Shown here: positions 45,089 through 54,390 of the stretch, piece by piece
How the letters are laid out: every line of letters starts with the position of its first letter
Position numbering within the stretch: the stretch's first letter is position 1
From: an uncultured Dehalococcoidia bacterium
GTDB lineage: Bacteria; Chloroflexota; Dehalococcoidia; Lucifugimonadales; UBA1127
Assembly: GCA_951812285.1 (NCBI GenBank)
Contig: OX638292.1
Location: 802,774-866,773, forward strand
DNA: 64,000 nucleotides
Direction: 5' to 3'
Notes under the pieces: generated by a model
Database searches by the model: none
Seen by the model: the letters and a program-made list of their open reading frames with translations, nothing else
What the model was told of the DNA's origin: nothing
Made by a program: the position numbers and the translations under genes

Positions 45089-46507
45089 CTAGCCACCGCC
45101 GCCAGCGCTCTTGCCGAGGCCGGGCTCGGTCATTTCGTCGGGCTTGAGGAGGGTGTCGAGCTCCTCTTCGGAGAGGCCAGACTGCTCCCGGGCGACTTCG
45201 CGGATGGTGCGGCCGTCAGCGGCGGCGGTCTTGGCGATGGTGGCGGCCTTGTCGTAGCCGATGGCGGGCGCGAGGGCGGTGCCGAGCATGAGACCCTTCT
45301 CGACGAGGTCGGGGCCGGCGGTCGTGGCGACGAGGCCGACGACGCACTGGCGCGAGAAATTGCGCGCGGAGGCGGCGAGGAGCGAGGACGCCTGCAGGAT
45401 GTTGTGCGCGGCGACGGGGAACATCATGTTGAGCTCGAAGTAGCCGCCCTGGCCGGCGACGGCGACGGCGGCGTCGTTGCCGATGACCTGGGCGACGACC
45501 TGGATGACGGACTCGGTGATGACGGGGTTCACCTTGCCGGGCATGATGGAGCTGCCGGGCTGGACCTCTGGCAGCATGATCTCGCCGATGCCGGCGCGGG
45601 GGCCGGAGCCGAGCCAGCGGATGTCGTTGGCGATCTTGTAGAGGCTGATGGCGATGGTGCGGAGGGTGGCGCTGGCCTCCACGACGGAGTCGAGGGTGTT
45701 CTGGGCCTGGAAGTGGTTGTCGGTCTCGCGGATGTCTACGCCGAGCTTCTGGGAGAGGAGGGCGCAGACGTTGGCGGAGAACTCGGGGTGAGCGTTGACG
45801 CCGGTGCCGACGGCGGTGCCGCCGAGGGCGACCTCGGAGAGCTCGACGGCGGCGTGCTCGAGACGGCGGAGGGACCGCTCGGCCTGGCCTGCGTAGCCGT
45901 GGAACTCCTGGCCGAGGCGCACGGGCGTGGCGTCCTGCAGGTGCGTGCGGCCGGTCTTGACGATGGGCCAGAACTCCTCGGCCTTGGCCTCAAGCGCGGC
46001 CTGCAGCTCGCGGAGGGCGGGGGCGAGGTCCTCCTTGATGGCGGCGAGGGTCGCGACGTGGATGGCGGTGGGGATGACGTCGTTGGAGGACTGGCACATG
46101 TTTACGTGGTCGTTGGGGTGGACGAGGCGGTCGCCGCGGTCGCCGCCGAGGAGCTCGGTGGCGCGGTTGGCGATGACCTCGTTGGCGTTGGTGTTGGTGG
46201 AGGTGCCGGAGCCGGTCTGGAAGATGTCGAGGACAAAGTGCTCGTCGAGGTCGCCGTCGATGACCTCCTGGGCGGCGTACTCGATGGCGCGGCCGAGGGC
46301 GGAGTCGAGGAGGCCGAGCTTGACGTTGGCCTGGGCGGCGGACTGCTTGATGAGGCCGAGGGCGCGGATGAAGCCTCGGGAGAAGCGGAGGTCGCTGATG
46401 GGGAAGTTGAGGACGGCGCGCATGGTGGAGGCGCCGAAGTATGCGTCCTCGGGGACTTCCATCTCGCCCATGGAGTCACGTTCGATGCGGGTGTTGATTG
46501 CGGTCAC
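45089..46507 (-). CDS. fumC: Class II fumarate hydratase
   Basis: 472-aa homotetrameric enzyme of the fumarase/aspartase superfamily that interconverts fumarate and malate in the TCA cycle. The signature GSSIMPGKVNP and the TGSGTSTNTNANEV region (active-site loop) are present. Starts at GTG, 8 bases after AAAGGAG. Aspartase or argininosuccinate lyase are alternatives, but the overall pattern best fits FumC. Confidence 0.92.
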   Translation of the reverse strand: MTAINTRIERDSMGEMEVPEDAYFGASTMRAVLNFPISDLRFSRGFIRALGLIKQSAAQANVKLGLLDSALGRAIEYAAQEVIDGDLDEHFVLDIFQTGSGTSTNTNANEVIANRATELLGGDRGDRLVHPNDHVNMCQSSNDVIPTAIHVATLAAIKEDLAPALRELQAALEAKAEEFWPIVKTGRTHLQDATPVRLGQEFHGYAGQAERSLRRLEHAAVELSEVALGGTAVGTGVNAHPEFSANVCALLSQKLGVDIRETDNHFQAQNTLDSVVEASATLRTIAISLYKIANDIRWLGSGPRAGIGEIMLPEVQPGSSIMPGKVNPVITESVIQVVAQVIGNDAAVAVAGQGGYFELNMMFPVAAHNILQASSLLAASARNFSRQCVVGLVATTAGPDLVEKGLMLGTALAPAIGYDKAATIAKTAAADGRTIREVAREQSGLSEEELDTLLKPDEMTEPGLGKSAGGGG

Positions 46508-46740
46508 GGTTGCTGCTCCTTTGACATAGTTCGAAGGTGGCCGGTTGGGATGGGATGCTCGCGTCCATTTTACCCGGTGGCCAGAGCGGTGGAAAGCACG
46601 TCGTGGGGGCCGGTCGAGGGTCGTCGCGGGTTGCCGGGCGTGTCGGCGTCGGGGTATGATGGATACGGCGAGGGCAGGGGCCTGCTATGGGCCAATTTCC
46701 TGGATTGGCCGGTGTTTCAGGGGCGCTTGACCCGAAAGAT
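46508..46740 (+). other. Upstream region of the tRNA cluster
   Basis: Holds the tRNA promoter and a 7-bp hairpin GGCCAAT / ATTGGCC (46690-46696 with 46704-46710) in the leader. No gene is apparent. Confidence 0.5.
46631..46660 (+). promoter_or_regulatory. tRNA cluster promoter
   Basis: TTGCCG (46631-46636), 18-base spacer, TATGAT (46655-46660), 80 bases before tRNA-Leu. Confidence 0.6.
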
Positions 46741-46826
46741 GCCGAAGTGGCGGAACGGTAGACGCGCTACGTTCAGGGCGTAGTGGGCAACAGCCCGTGT
46801 GGGTTCAAATCCCTCCTTCGGCACCA
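46741..46826 (+). tRNA. tRNA-Leu (CAG)
   Basis: Acceptor arms GCCGAAG / CTTCGGC, anticodon arm CTACG-TTCAGGG-CGTAG giving anticodon CAG, and a long variable arm (GGGC-AACA-GCCC) as expected for Leu. 3' CCA is encoded. Confidence 0.97.
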
Positions 46827-46833
46827 CAAATGT

Positions 46834-46910
46834 GCGCTTGTAGCTCAGCAGGATAGAGCGCTGCCCTGCGGAGGCAGAGGTCGTGGGTTCGAATCCCGCC
46901 AAGCGCGCCA
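46834..46910 (+). tRNA. tRNA-Arg (GCG)
   Basis: Acceptor arms GCGCTTG / CAAGCGC, anticodon arm CTGCC-CTGCGGA-GGCAG giving GCG, discriminator G, encoded CCA. It starts 7 bases after the tRNA-Leu CCA, so the cluster is co-transcribed. Confidence 0.95.
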
Positions 46911-46923
46911 CTTCATTCTTCAC

Positions 46924-47000
46924 GGGCGGCTAGCTCAGTTGGTTAGAGCACTTGCTTTACACGCAAGGGGTCATAGGTTCGAGTCCTGTGCCGCCCACCA
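46924..47000 (+). tRNA. tRNA-Val (TAC)
   Basis: Acceptor arms GGGCGGC / GCCGCCC, anticodon arm CTTGC-TTTACAC-GCAAG giving TAC, T-loop TTCGAGT, encoded CCA. It is the last of three clustered tRNAs. Confidence 0.97.
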
Positions 47001-47081
47001 GTTCATAGCTGAGACCTTCGGGAACTCGAACTCCACACGTGCGGTCACTGTTCCTTGTACTGAGTTCCGTTGCCAGGGTGG

Positions 47082-47113
47082 GGTTATACGTGCTTCAGGA
47101 AGTACATATAACC
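47082..47113. repeat. Imperfect long inverted repeat downstream of the tRNAs
   Basis: GGTTATA ... TATAACC outer arms (47082-47088 and 47107-47113) continue as an imperfect helix to a CTTC / GAAG tip. It lies in a 315-base gene-free stretch (47001-47315) and lacks a T-run. Confidence 0.55.
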
Positions 47114-47315
47114 GAGCGAAGCAGGTCCCTATATTTGACGGCCTGGGCACCCACCTTTCTTGCCTCACTGACAACTAAGTCGACACTTGCCTTCAGGTTA
47201 AGTTAGACCAGCTCAATCAATGGACGGGGTATAGGAAGAAAGTCTAGGATGCCGCTGTCGCTAAGCCGTACTTGAAGCTCGCATGCCGTCGAAATGTCCA
47301 GTTTGGAGTATAGCG

Positions 47316-48581
47316 ATGTCTTTAGCCACAACGCTGCAACTATTGTCCCGTACGGCTTTGGCGCTGGCACTGTCAGTGCTGCTGACGGCCTGCGGGTCCA
47401 ACCAGCTGGAAGGACCGCGAGATTCGGAACTTCCCATCCGTGAGCAAGTTGGGGGGGCCACAGTTGAGCCCTCGCCGGAATCCGTGCCCACGGCCGCGAG
47501 CGCGGGAAACGGGGGCGTTGCGACGCCCACAGCAAGTGTGTTCATCCCGCCACCAACCACATTAGAGAATGGACTGGCGGGCTTGTTGCGGCTCATCCCG
47601 ATGCCATCCGACGGGGGATACTGGAATTCCGTGTATTTGAACGATTACAAGCGCATGCGAGTGGCACATGGCATTCAGGCCCCGGAGAAGGATGCTACCG
47701 GCGCGGACCTGGAGGAGTACCTCAGCAGAGTATTCGAAGAAACTGGGGCCAGCGGGCCGTGGCTCAGCGGATATCACCCCCAGGCGACGGGACGGGATGA
47801 CAAGGAATTCCTGCGTTTTGACATTGGCAACGTAGATGGCAGCATCTGGGCCGAGGACCTGCCTCGGACATATGAGGTTTTGACTGGCCGATTCGACCCG
47901 GACGCCGCCGGAAGGTTGCTCGCCGCCTGTGCCGTGTGCCCGGAGCCTGAGATACAGGAACACGGCGGAATTGAATTCTACAGTTGGGGAGAGGGATTAG
48001 AGTTGTACCTTGAAAGGAGGCTGCAGCCGCCGGCATTTGACGCACAGGGCAGGGGAGGCGGGATCGCGGTCTTGGACTCCCTTGTCCTCAGGACAGTAGA
48101 GCCGGAGGGAATGAGGCATCTGATCGACACACACCTCGACAATCGGGATTCCCTGGCGGACAACCCCGACCTGGCGCTGGCGGCGGGGGCGCTAGAGGGC
48201 CTCGGGGTCTATTCGGGATTGCTCTTTGGAGATGTGGCGGAGCTTGGAATGGCCTCACCAGAGGAATCCAGAGGGCTGGACGAATATATCCTACTTGGGA
48301 CGGGCGTCGGGCACGATGAGGATGGCTTTTACACGGCATTGGTCTTTGTCTATGAAAACGAAGATGTCGCCGAGCGCAATGCCGGGGTCTTTGAAAATAA
48401 TCTGGCCAAAGGGTTCTCCATATATTCCAACAAACCTTGGGCCGAACTGTTTCCACATAGCGAAGTCTGGAATGAGGACAGGACACTGATCGCCAAGTTG
48501 CGTACCGAGAGCCCCGTGAACCGGTTAATTTATCTTTCCATGGTGGTTAACAGGGATTCCCTAATTGTGTGGGATCAATAG
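47316..48581 (+). CDS. Lipoprotein of unknown function
   Basis: 421-aa lipoprotein with a lipobox ending at C25 (LLTAC), a Pro/Thr/Ala-rich linker to about residue 75, and then a long region without recognisable catalytic motifs. Base composition is lower in GC than the neighbours at several places (runs of Asn and Ile codons), consistent with a distinct history. ATG at 47316 is preferred over an in-frame ATG 11 codons earlier because the signal peptide begins there. Function unknown; an extracytoplasmic anchored protein is all that can be supported. Confidence 0.7.
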   Translation: MSLATTLQLLSRTALALALSVLLTACGSNQLEGPRDSELPIREQVGGATVEPSPESVPTAASAGNGGVATPTASVFIPPPTTLENGLAGLLRLIPMPSDGGYWNSVYLNDYKRMRVAHGIQAPEKDATGADLEEYLSRVFEETGASGPWLSGYHPQATGRDDKEFLRFDIGNVDGSIWAEDLPRTYEVLTGRFDPDAAGRLLAACAVCPEPEIQEHGGIEFYSWGEGLELYLERRLQPPAFDAQGRGGGIAVLDSLVLRTVEPEGMRHLIDTHLDNRDSLADNPDLALAAGALEGLGVYSGLLFGDVAELGMASPEESRGLDEYILLGTGVGHDEDGFYTALVFVYENEDVAERNAGVFENNLAKGFSIYSNKPWAELFPHSEVWNEDRTLIAKLRTESPVNRLIYLSMVVNRDSLIVWDQ

Positions 48582-48983
48582 CTGAGTTCCAAGTCCGTAG
48601 ACTGCCTTGAATCAGCCAGGCTACTCAGATGGGCTTGAGGCTGCTGGGACTACCGAGATTGCCGATCACCTCCCCGATCCCTATATCGAAACCTCCCAGC
48701 TAGAAGTTCGCAAGTCGGTACGCCTTAGCCCACCAAATTCGTTAGCTAAGGGCCCGAAACGGGCAACGGTCCTGCAGACCGATTCCAACCGAACTGAGTC
48801 CTGTTTACCTTTGGCCCTAGTAGAAGAACGTGGCGAGCGATTTACGCTACGCGTACAAGATGCTCGTCGTTGCGGATTCGGGCATCGTGCTCCTTGTCCG
48901 ACCGCATGCTGCCGTTTGGCTGATGGGGCGCTCGGGCATGGGGAGCGAATGTCTGCGTGGACAACAACGCAGGACGGTTAGGC
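48582..48983. other. Intergenic region, nothing identified
   Basis: About 400 bases between the lipoprotein and the ABC permease gene. Frames here have poor codon bias and no ribosome site; no RNA gene or terminator was recognised. Confidence 0.5.
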
Positions 48984-50645
48984 TTATCCCCGCTGCCTGA
49001 TGTCTCGCCGCTGGAACAGAGCGAACGACAGGCCGAACAGCACGATGGAAAGCGCGGCCAATACAGCGGCGTCACCCCAGTCCATGCCGTTGATGAGCGG
49101 GTCGCTGCCCAGGTAGTATTGGAACGGCGACAGCCACGCAATGACCCCAAGGCTTTCGCTGATGTTTGCCAACGAAGTCAGCAGGTGGAAGACGAGCGCC
49201 CCGCCCGCGGCGCCGAGAATCGCGACGCCGGTGCGCCCCGTGCCCGCGCTGAGGGCCAGTGCAAGGGTCCCGAAAACCAAACCCACCAGCACCTGGAGCG
49301 CTGCGGTGGCTGCGATGCTGCCGACGTCCATCCCGAGGTCGCCGAGCACGGACCCGAGGGCCACGCCCGCGAAGGTCGCAACACCGACGAGGATGCCGAA
49401 GAGGGCCATCGGCACGGCCTTTTCAAGCACGATGCGATGCCGGCTGACCGGGTTGGCAAGCACGAGTCCCATCGTTCGGCGCGATTCCTCGCCGGCGAAG
49501 GCGCCCGCGCCCATGATGGCCGTCACCAGGATGACCGAGAGCGGAGCCATCAAGCCGAACGTCTCCAGGATGTACCACCCCTCCGGTGTGCTCAGGTCGC
49601 CTCCGCCGAAGAGGGCGATCAACTCTTCAGGGAAGTTCTCGAAGGCGGTCAACGTCTCTTCCGGAAGGGACGCGTACATTGGGCCCAACAGCACACCCAT
49701 CACCAGGAACATCGCGGCAGCCGTGACCAGGAGAAGCACCTGGTAATCCGACGCGGTCTTGACCCGTATCGATGAGACCCTTGCGGAGCCGGCAAGACGC
49801 CCGACCAACCTGTTCAGGCGTGGGTTGCCTCGGACCCTGTCCAGGAGGGTCGTGCCGACGGACTGGCCCCTCAGGTCCCGTCGATTGAACCCGATGGCGG
49901 CCGCGATCAGGAACAGGACTGCCCCGAGAATCAGCACAGCCAGATGGCCCCAGGCAATGCCGTTGAAGACGGGGTCGCTGCCGTCGAAGTAGTACCAGGG
50001 AAGGGCCTTACGCAGTCCCTCCAGTCCCTCAACAAGGGGCAGGAGGCCGACCGCGAAGAAGGACAGCACAAGGATGGCGGATGCCCCGCCCGTCGCCGTG
50101 TCACGGTTGCCGGTCACGGCGCCGATGGCCAGAGCGAGCATCCCGTAGAAGACGGCATTGAAGAACATGTGAAGAGCCAGGGCCTCGACCTCCAGGCCGC
50201 CGATCTCTACGCTCAGCAACCCGGCGATGGGATGCACAGGGAGCCACATGACAACGACTGTCAGGGCTGTGAGCAGCACGAGGGCTGCAGTTTTGGACAG
50301 CAGGACGCGTGTGCGGCTCCTGGGATTGGCGAGGAGAATGCCCATCGTGCCGTTCCGCTCCTCGCCGGCAATGGACGCCGCGCCCATCACGAGGGCCATC
50401 ACCGCCACGACAATGGCGCCGATCGACCCGAAGACATAGCCTATGGCCAGCCCGCCCACGTCGACACTGTCGCCGATGCCAAGCAGCGACCGAAACGCTT
50501 CGGGCAGTTCGGTGTAGACCGAGAGATCGATGTCGCGGTAGGTGGACATTCCCAATAAGAGGAGCAGCGTCAGGCTGGCGGCAGCTATCGCCCACCCCAA
50601 CCAGCGGTCCCGTGCGGTTTTGAGGAAGATGTCGGCAAACGCCAC
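48984..50645 (-). CDS. ABC-2-type transporter permease, two-domain
   Basis: 553-aa membrane protein made of two similar halves, each with about six hydrophobic segments and a recurring AGEE[RS]..GT/TMG[IL][LV]LANP motif seen in ABC-2 exporter permeases. Starts at GTG 50645 behind GGAGG, one base after the ATPase stop, so the two genes are coupled. It probably exports a compound or lipid; substrate unknown. Confidence 0.85.
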   Translation of the reverse strand: MAFADIFLKTARDRWLGWAIAAASLTLLLLLGMSTYRDIDLSVYTELPEAFRSLLGIGDSVDVGGLAIGYVFGSIGAIVVAVMALVMGAASIAGEERNGTMGILLANPRSRTRVLLSKTAALVLLTALTVVVMWLPVHPIAGLLSVEIGGLEVEALALHMFFNAVFYGMLALAIGAVTGNRDTATGGASAILVLSFFAVGLLPLVEGLEGLRKALPWYYFDGSDPVFNGIAWGHLAVLILGAVLFLIAAAIGFNRRDLRGQSVGTTLLDRVRGNPRLNRLVGRLAGSARVSSIRVKTASDYQVLLLVTAAAMFLVMGVLLGPMYASLPEETLTAFENFPEELIALFGGGDLSTPEGWYILETFGLMAPLSVILVTAIMGAGAFAGEESRRTMGLVLANPVSRHRIVLEKAVPMALFGILVGVATFAGVALGSVLGDLGMDVGSIAATAALQVLVGLVFGTLALALSAGTGRTGVAILGAAGGALVFHLLTSLANISESLGVIAWLSPFQYYLGSDPLINGMDWGDAAVLAALSIVLFGLSFALFQRRDIRQRG

Positions 50646-50646
50646 G

Positions 50647-51591
50647 TCAGTCCTCCCTGTCGCTCTTGTAATACGTGAGGAAGATCTCTTCGAGGTCGGC
50701 TTCGCTGGTCCTGATGTCCGCAACGCCGTAGCGGTCGGTCGCCGCTTTCAGGAGCTCGCCCATGTCTCCGTCGAAGGACATCTCGACTTGTCTGTCGTTG
50801 GCGATGACGTTGCGGACTCCCGCGACCGATGCAAAGACGGCGGCGTCTGCCGGGGAATCCAACACAAACTCCACCTGGCGGATGGCCTTCGACCGCAGGT
50901 CCGCGACCGACTCGACAGTTATGAGAAAGCCGTCGCGGACTATGCCGACGCGGTCAGCAACCCGCTGGACCTCAGAGAGCGTATGGCTGGACAGGAAGAC
51001 GGTGCGCCCCTCCGCCGTGACCTCGCGCACCATCGTCTGAAACTCCCGTTGCACCAATGGATCGAGTCCCGAGGTGGGTTCGTCCATGATCAGCAGTTCG
51101 GGTCGGTTCATGAAGGCCTGAATGACTCCCACCTTCTGGCGGTTGCCCGTCGAAAGGTCTCCCACCTTTCTGGACAGGTCGGAATTGAGGCGCTCTGCAA
51201 GCTCGTCGACAAAGGACCAATCGACCCCGCCGCGCATGTTCGCGAAGTACTCGAGGGTGTCGCGGCCCGTAAGGTTCGGGTATAGAGCCAAGTCTCCGGG
51301 GATATACCCAATGTGCCTTCGTATGGCCACAGCATCCCTGTGCGTGGAAAGGCCCAGGATCGTGGCGACGCCGGCAGTGGGTCTGATCTCGTCCAGCAAC
51401 GTTCTGATGGTCGTCGACTTTCCTGCGCCGTTGGGGCCGAGGAAACCGAAGACCTCGCCTTTCCGGACTTCCAGGTCGAGATTCTCGATGCCGCGTTTCT
51501 TGCCGTAGTACTTGGTCAGTCCACTCGTGTGAATGGCCGCCCCTGCTGCATCCTTGATCGATCCGGACTCCGTTTTCGCTTCTGTTGCCAT
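50647..51591 (-). CDS. ABC transporter ATP-binding protein
   Basis: 314-aa ABC ATPase driving the adjacent permease. Walker A GPNGAGKST, Walker B LLIMDEPTSGLD and the H-loop SSHTLSE are present. The signature motif is LSTGNRQK instead of the usual LSGGQ, a known variant in this exporter subgroup. C-terminal extension of about 90 residues is typical of exporters of the CcmA/DrrA type. Confidence 0.93.
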   Translation of the reverse strand: MATEAKTESGSIKDAAGAAIHTSGLTKYYGKKRGIENLDLEVRKGEVFGFLGPNGAGKSTTIRTLLDEIRPTAGVATILGLSTHRDAVAIRRHIGYIPGDLALYPNLTGRDTLEYFANMRGGVDWSFVDELAERLNSDLSRKVGDLSTGNRQKVGVIQAFMNRPELLIMDEPTSGLDPLVQREFQTMVREVTAEGRTVFLSSHTLSEVQRVADRVGIVRDGFLITVESVADLRSKAIRQVEFVLDSPADAAVFASVAGVRNVIANDRQVEMSFDGDMGELLKAATDRYGVADIRTSEADLEEIFLTYYKSDRED

Positions 51592-51841
51592 GCGGCTGCC
51601 TCCCTGTAAGTCACTGTTCTTGGTAGATAAGTATGGTAAGTGTAGTCAATGGAGTCTTCGCGAATCCGAGTCTGCCAAGCGGCAACCCAAAAGCAGTCTG
51701 ATTGCGCAGGCCTCTAGTTGAACGCGGGCGACGACTCGAGCCGGCGGGGTTGTCGTGGGCCCGGGCTCGCATTGGTGGGTGCTTGTGTTTGGCGGCCGTC
51801 CCTCGGGCTGGGGACGGCCGCCGGTTTGTGTTGGGTTCCGG

Positions 51842-52522
51842 CTATTGCCAGAGGTCGGGGTCGGGCCGGTTCATGAGGCCGAGACCCAGGTAGCCGTACC
51901 AGATGACCAGCAGCACGTAGAAGCTGCGGGCAAGGGAGATGAAGGTGTCGCGGTTGTCGTTGTCGAGGACGGCCAACATGAAGAAGACCATGACTGCCAA
52001 GCTGACAAGGGCAGCCAACAGGGAGATGATCCGGTTGAAGTCGTCACGGGTGGAGAGGCCCAGCGCGAAGATGGCGCCGCCGAAACCAAGCGCAATCCCT
52101 CCGGCGTAGACCAGTGCGGAGCCGGCGTAGTAGACGGGAACGCTTCCCATGATCTGCGCATCGGACTGGGCGTCGGCCAGGATGAAGTCCATGCCGCCGG
52201 ACAGAATCCAACCGGTCAGGCCGACGAGGACCATGAAGAAGCCCATCTGGACCAACGCCTTGCCGTTGCCCTGCAGGGTCACGTTCCGCATCAGGGCATA
52301 GAGGCCCGAGAGGATCAGGGTCAGGCCCAGGATTATGCCGATGTTGGTGATGTTGGTCAGCTCCGGGTTGGAACTTCTGGCCGTAATGGAGCCGACAGCG
52401 TCCGACACCTTGGCGGTTTCTATCAGCAGTCCACCCGGCTCCAGGAGAAAGAAGACGAAGGCGATTAGCGGCCCGAATATGAGAGACAGTCCCGCAAGCT
52501 TGTTGACGGCAATGGTGCCCAT
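51842..52522 (-). CDS. Multi-pass membrane protein (DUF4386-like)
   Basis: 226-aa protein with about six membrane segments and short loops; resembles DUF4386-type proteins by segment pattern, without diagnostic motifs. An AAGGAGG-like GAAGGAGGTT sequence precedes the ATG. Function unknown. Confidence 0.65.
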   Translation of the reverse strand: MGTIAVNKLAGLSLIFGPLIAFVFFLLEPGGLLIETAKVSDAVGSITARSSNPELTNITNIGIILGLTLILSGLYALMRNVTLQGNGKALVQMGFFMVLVGLTGWILSGGMDFILADAQSDAQIMGSVPVYYAGSALVYAGGIALGFGGAIFALGLSTRDDFNRIISLLAALVSLAVMVFFMLAVLDNDNRDTFISLARSFYVLLVIWYGYLGLGLMNRPDPDLWQ

Positions 52523-52827
52523 GTTGAACCTCCTTCACGCGACGTCTTGAGAAAGATTTCTTGTTCAATCTCTCCCGGCACACATCCTGACGGCAGCGTT
52601 GTGTCATTGCAATAGGAAAGTGGCCTGCCCCGACGTCTGTACCACTCGCGAGGTTGGTATGGTGGCGTCAAGTTGTCCGGCCGGGCCTGCATCTCCGAAC
52701 AGGAACTCTCGCCAGAGGGCTGGCCAATGGGTGCGACTTGGCACACCTGTTCAGCTAATCCGGGGACCGCTGACCGATCTCCCTCTAGGACGCTTGCGAC
52801 GGGCGTTGGTGCGCGTGCTGCCGGCGC

Positions 52828-53301
52828 GGTGGCGGGGGTGGTGGAGGCGGCTTCGGGGCGGCGCTCAGCGCGCCGAGCTTCGTCGACGGGTTCCGCGTCT
52901 CGCGGCCGCTGGCGGTGAACGCGGGGGTGGGCGATGCCGTGGGCGAGCCCGTCGCGGCGACGCACCCCAACGAAGACGACGTCACGTACTCGCTGAGCGG
53001 GGCCAATGCCGGCCTCTTCACGGTGGACGAGGAAACCGTGCAGATTCGGCTTGGTCAGGCCGTTACACTGGAGCTGGGGCAGACTTACACTGTTAACCTG
53101 ACGGCCACCGACAGCACGGGCACCGGCGCGATCATCATCGTGGTGATCGAGGCGGCGGAGCCCACGACGCACCGCTACGACCTGGACCGGAACGGCAGTT
53201 TCGATAAGAGCGAGGTAATCAAGGCGGTGGCCGACTACTTTGCGGGTCTCATTGAGAAGGAAGAGGTCCTGGAAGTCATATCCGCTTACTTTGCGCAGTA
53301 G
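52828..53301 (+). pseudogene. 3' fragment of a cadherin-like/dockerin-like secreted protein
   Basis: The frame begins in a glycine run, continues as a cadherin-type repeat (PSFVDGFRVSRPLAVNAGVG ... VTYSLSGANAGLF ... YTVNLTATD) and ends in a single EF-hand loop D-L-D-R-N-G-S-F-D-K-S-E with a helical tail ending ISAYFAQ, a dockerin-like module. In the same frame there is a TAG just upstream, and no signal peptide, so this is the end of a larger surface protein whose front is missing or out of frame. A GTG at 52915 could start a shortened product. Confidence 0.6.
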
Positions 53302-53340
53302 GGGGGGCGGCTGCCTGGAACCAACCAACAGGAGGACGCA

Positions 53341-54162
53341 GTGATCCGGACTTCGCTGGGTGCGTTTGCGGCGCTGGCCATTGCCGCTGTATTTGGCGCC
53401 GTGGCGCTGCTGGGGCAGTCCGGTGGGGTTGAGGCGCAGTCGCACAGCGCGACGCGGTCGTTTGCCGTGGACTGGTCCGCGCCCCGCGCCGAATTTGAGA
53501 TCTCGATCGATACCAGCAACCTTGGTGGGTTTGGCCAGGTGGTTGAAACGCTGCCGGCGGGCTTCACCTACGTCCGGTCAAGCCTCGACGACTTCCAGGT
53601 TGACGTCGACGGGCAGGAGATTGCGTTCAACCTGCTCGGCAATGCCAATTTCACGTACGTGGTAACGGTCCCCGCCGCCGAGGGACTCTACACCTTCTCC
53701 GGCGTTGTCAAGAACGCCGACCTCGAGGAGCGGACTATCGCGGGGGACACGATGCTGCGCGTCGGGCCGCCGCCGACGCCGGAGCCGACGGCGACGCACA
53801 CGCCCGTGCCCGCGGACACGCCGACGCCGGAGCCGACGGCGACGCCGACTGTCATCGTAGTCGAGGCGACGGCGACTCCCGAGCCGACGGCGACGCCCAT
53901 GCCCGAGGATACGCCGACGCCGGAGCCGACGGCCACGCCGGAGCCTACGCCGACGCCAGAGCCGACGGCGACGCCGGAACCGGTGGTAATCATCGTGGTG
54001 CCAACCGAAGTGCCGTCGCCGACACCGACGGCGACGGCGACGGTGGCCGCCGGGCCGCCGGAAGGTGGCGGTGGCGTACCGGGCCTGCTGTGGTTGATCG
54101 TTGTGATTGGCGGCATCGGATTCATACTGGCAGTCTTCTCGTACATGCGCACGCGGAGCTAG
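53341..54162 (+). CDS. Surface protein with Thr/Pro-rich stalk and C-terminal anchor
   Basis: 273-aa protein starting at GTG: signal peptide (to about residue 32), a beta-rich globular region (about 35-140), an extended stalk of PTPEPTAT-type repeats (about 142-225), a Gly-rich stretch and a C-terminal membrane helix (VPGLLWLIVVIGGIGFILAV) with a basic end. AGGAGG precedes the start. It follows the dockerin-like fragment by 39 bases; a cell-surface scaffold pairing is possible but unproven. DNA repeats encode the stalk. Confidence 0.75.
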   Translation: MIRTSLGAFAALAIAAVFGAVALLGQSGGVEAQSHSATRSFAVDWSAPRAEFEISIDTSNLGGFGQVVETLPAGFTYVRSSLDDFQVDVDGQEIAFNLLGNANFTYVVTVPAAEGLYTFSGVVKNADLEERTIAGDTMLRVGPPPTPEPTATHTPVPADTPTPEPTATPTVIVVEATATPEPTATPMPEDTPTPEPTATPEPTPTPEPTATPEPVVIIVVPTEVPSPTPTATATVAAGPPEGGGGVPGLLWLIVVIGGIGFILAVFSYMRTRS

Positions 54163-54246
54163 CAGGGGTGACTGCCTCGGCAAGGGTGAGCGCGGAGTAA
54201 TCGAGGCAGAATCAGGTTGCATTTGGCGGCGATTGAAGGTTGCGCC

Positions 54247-54390
54247 CTATCTTGCTTTGCGTGCTGCATCGAAGATTCCCAGGATGAGTCCAAGGACGCC
54301 GGCGGCAACTCCGGCAACCCAATCATTGAACAAGACTGTGCCAAGCCACAGCCCCAATAGGCCGGCAGCCACAATCAAAAAGGGGTTCAT
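54247..54390 (-). CDS. 47-residue two-helix membrane protein, probably leaderless
   Basis: Small frame from ATG 54390 with two hydrophobic helices rich in GxxxG-type spacing (IVAAGLLGLWLG, AGVAAGVLGLILG) and a basic end. No Shine-Dalgarno precedes the ATG, but TACAAT sits 6 bases upstream, so transcription would begin at the start codon (a leaderless mRNA). Family not recognised; such glycine-rich two-helix peptides occur as small membrane subunits. Confidence 0.5.
   Translation of the reverse strand: MNPFLIVAAGLLGLWLGTVLFNDWVAGVAAGVLGLILGIFDAARKAR

Noticed and set aside
44411..46783. A 790-codon plus-strand open frame
   Set aside because: Antisense shadow of the HAD genes and fumC; product lacks any family and runs into the tRNA-Leu.
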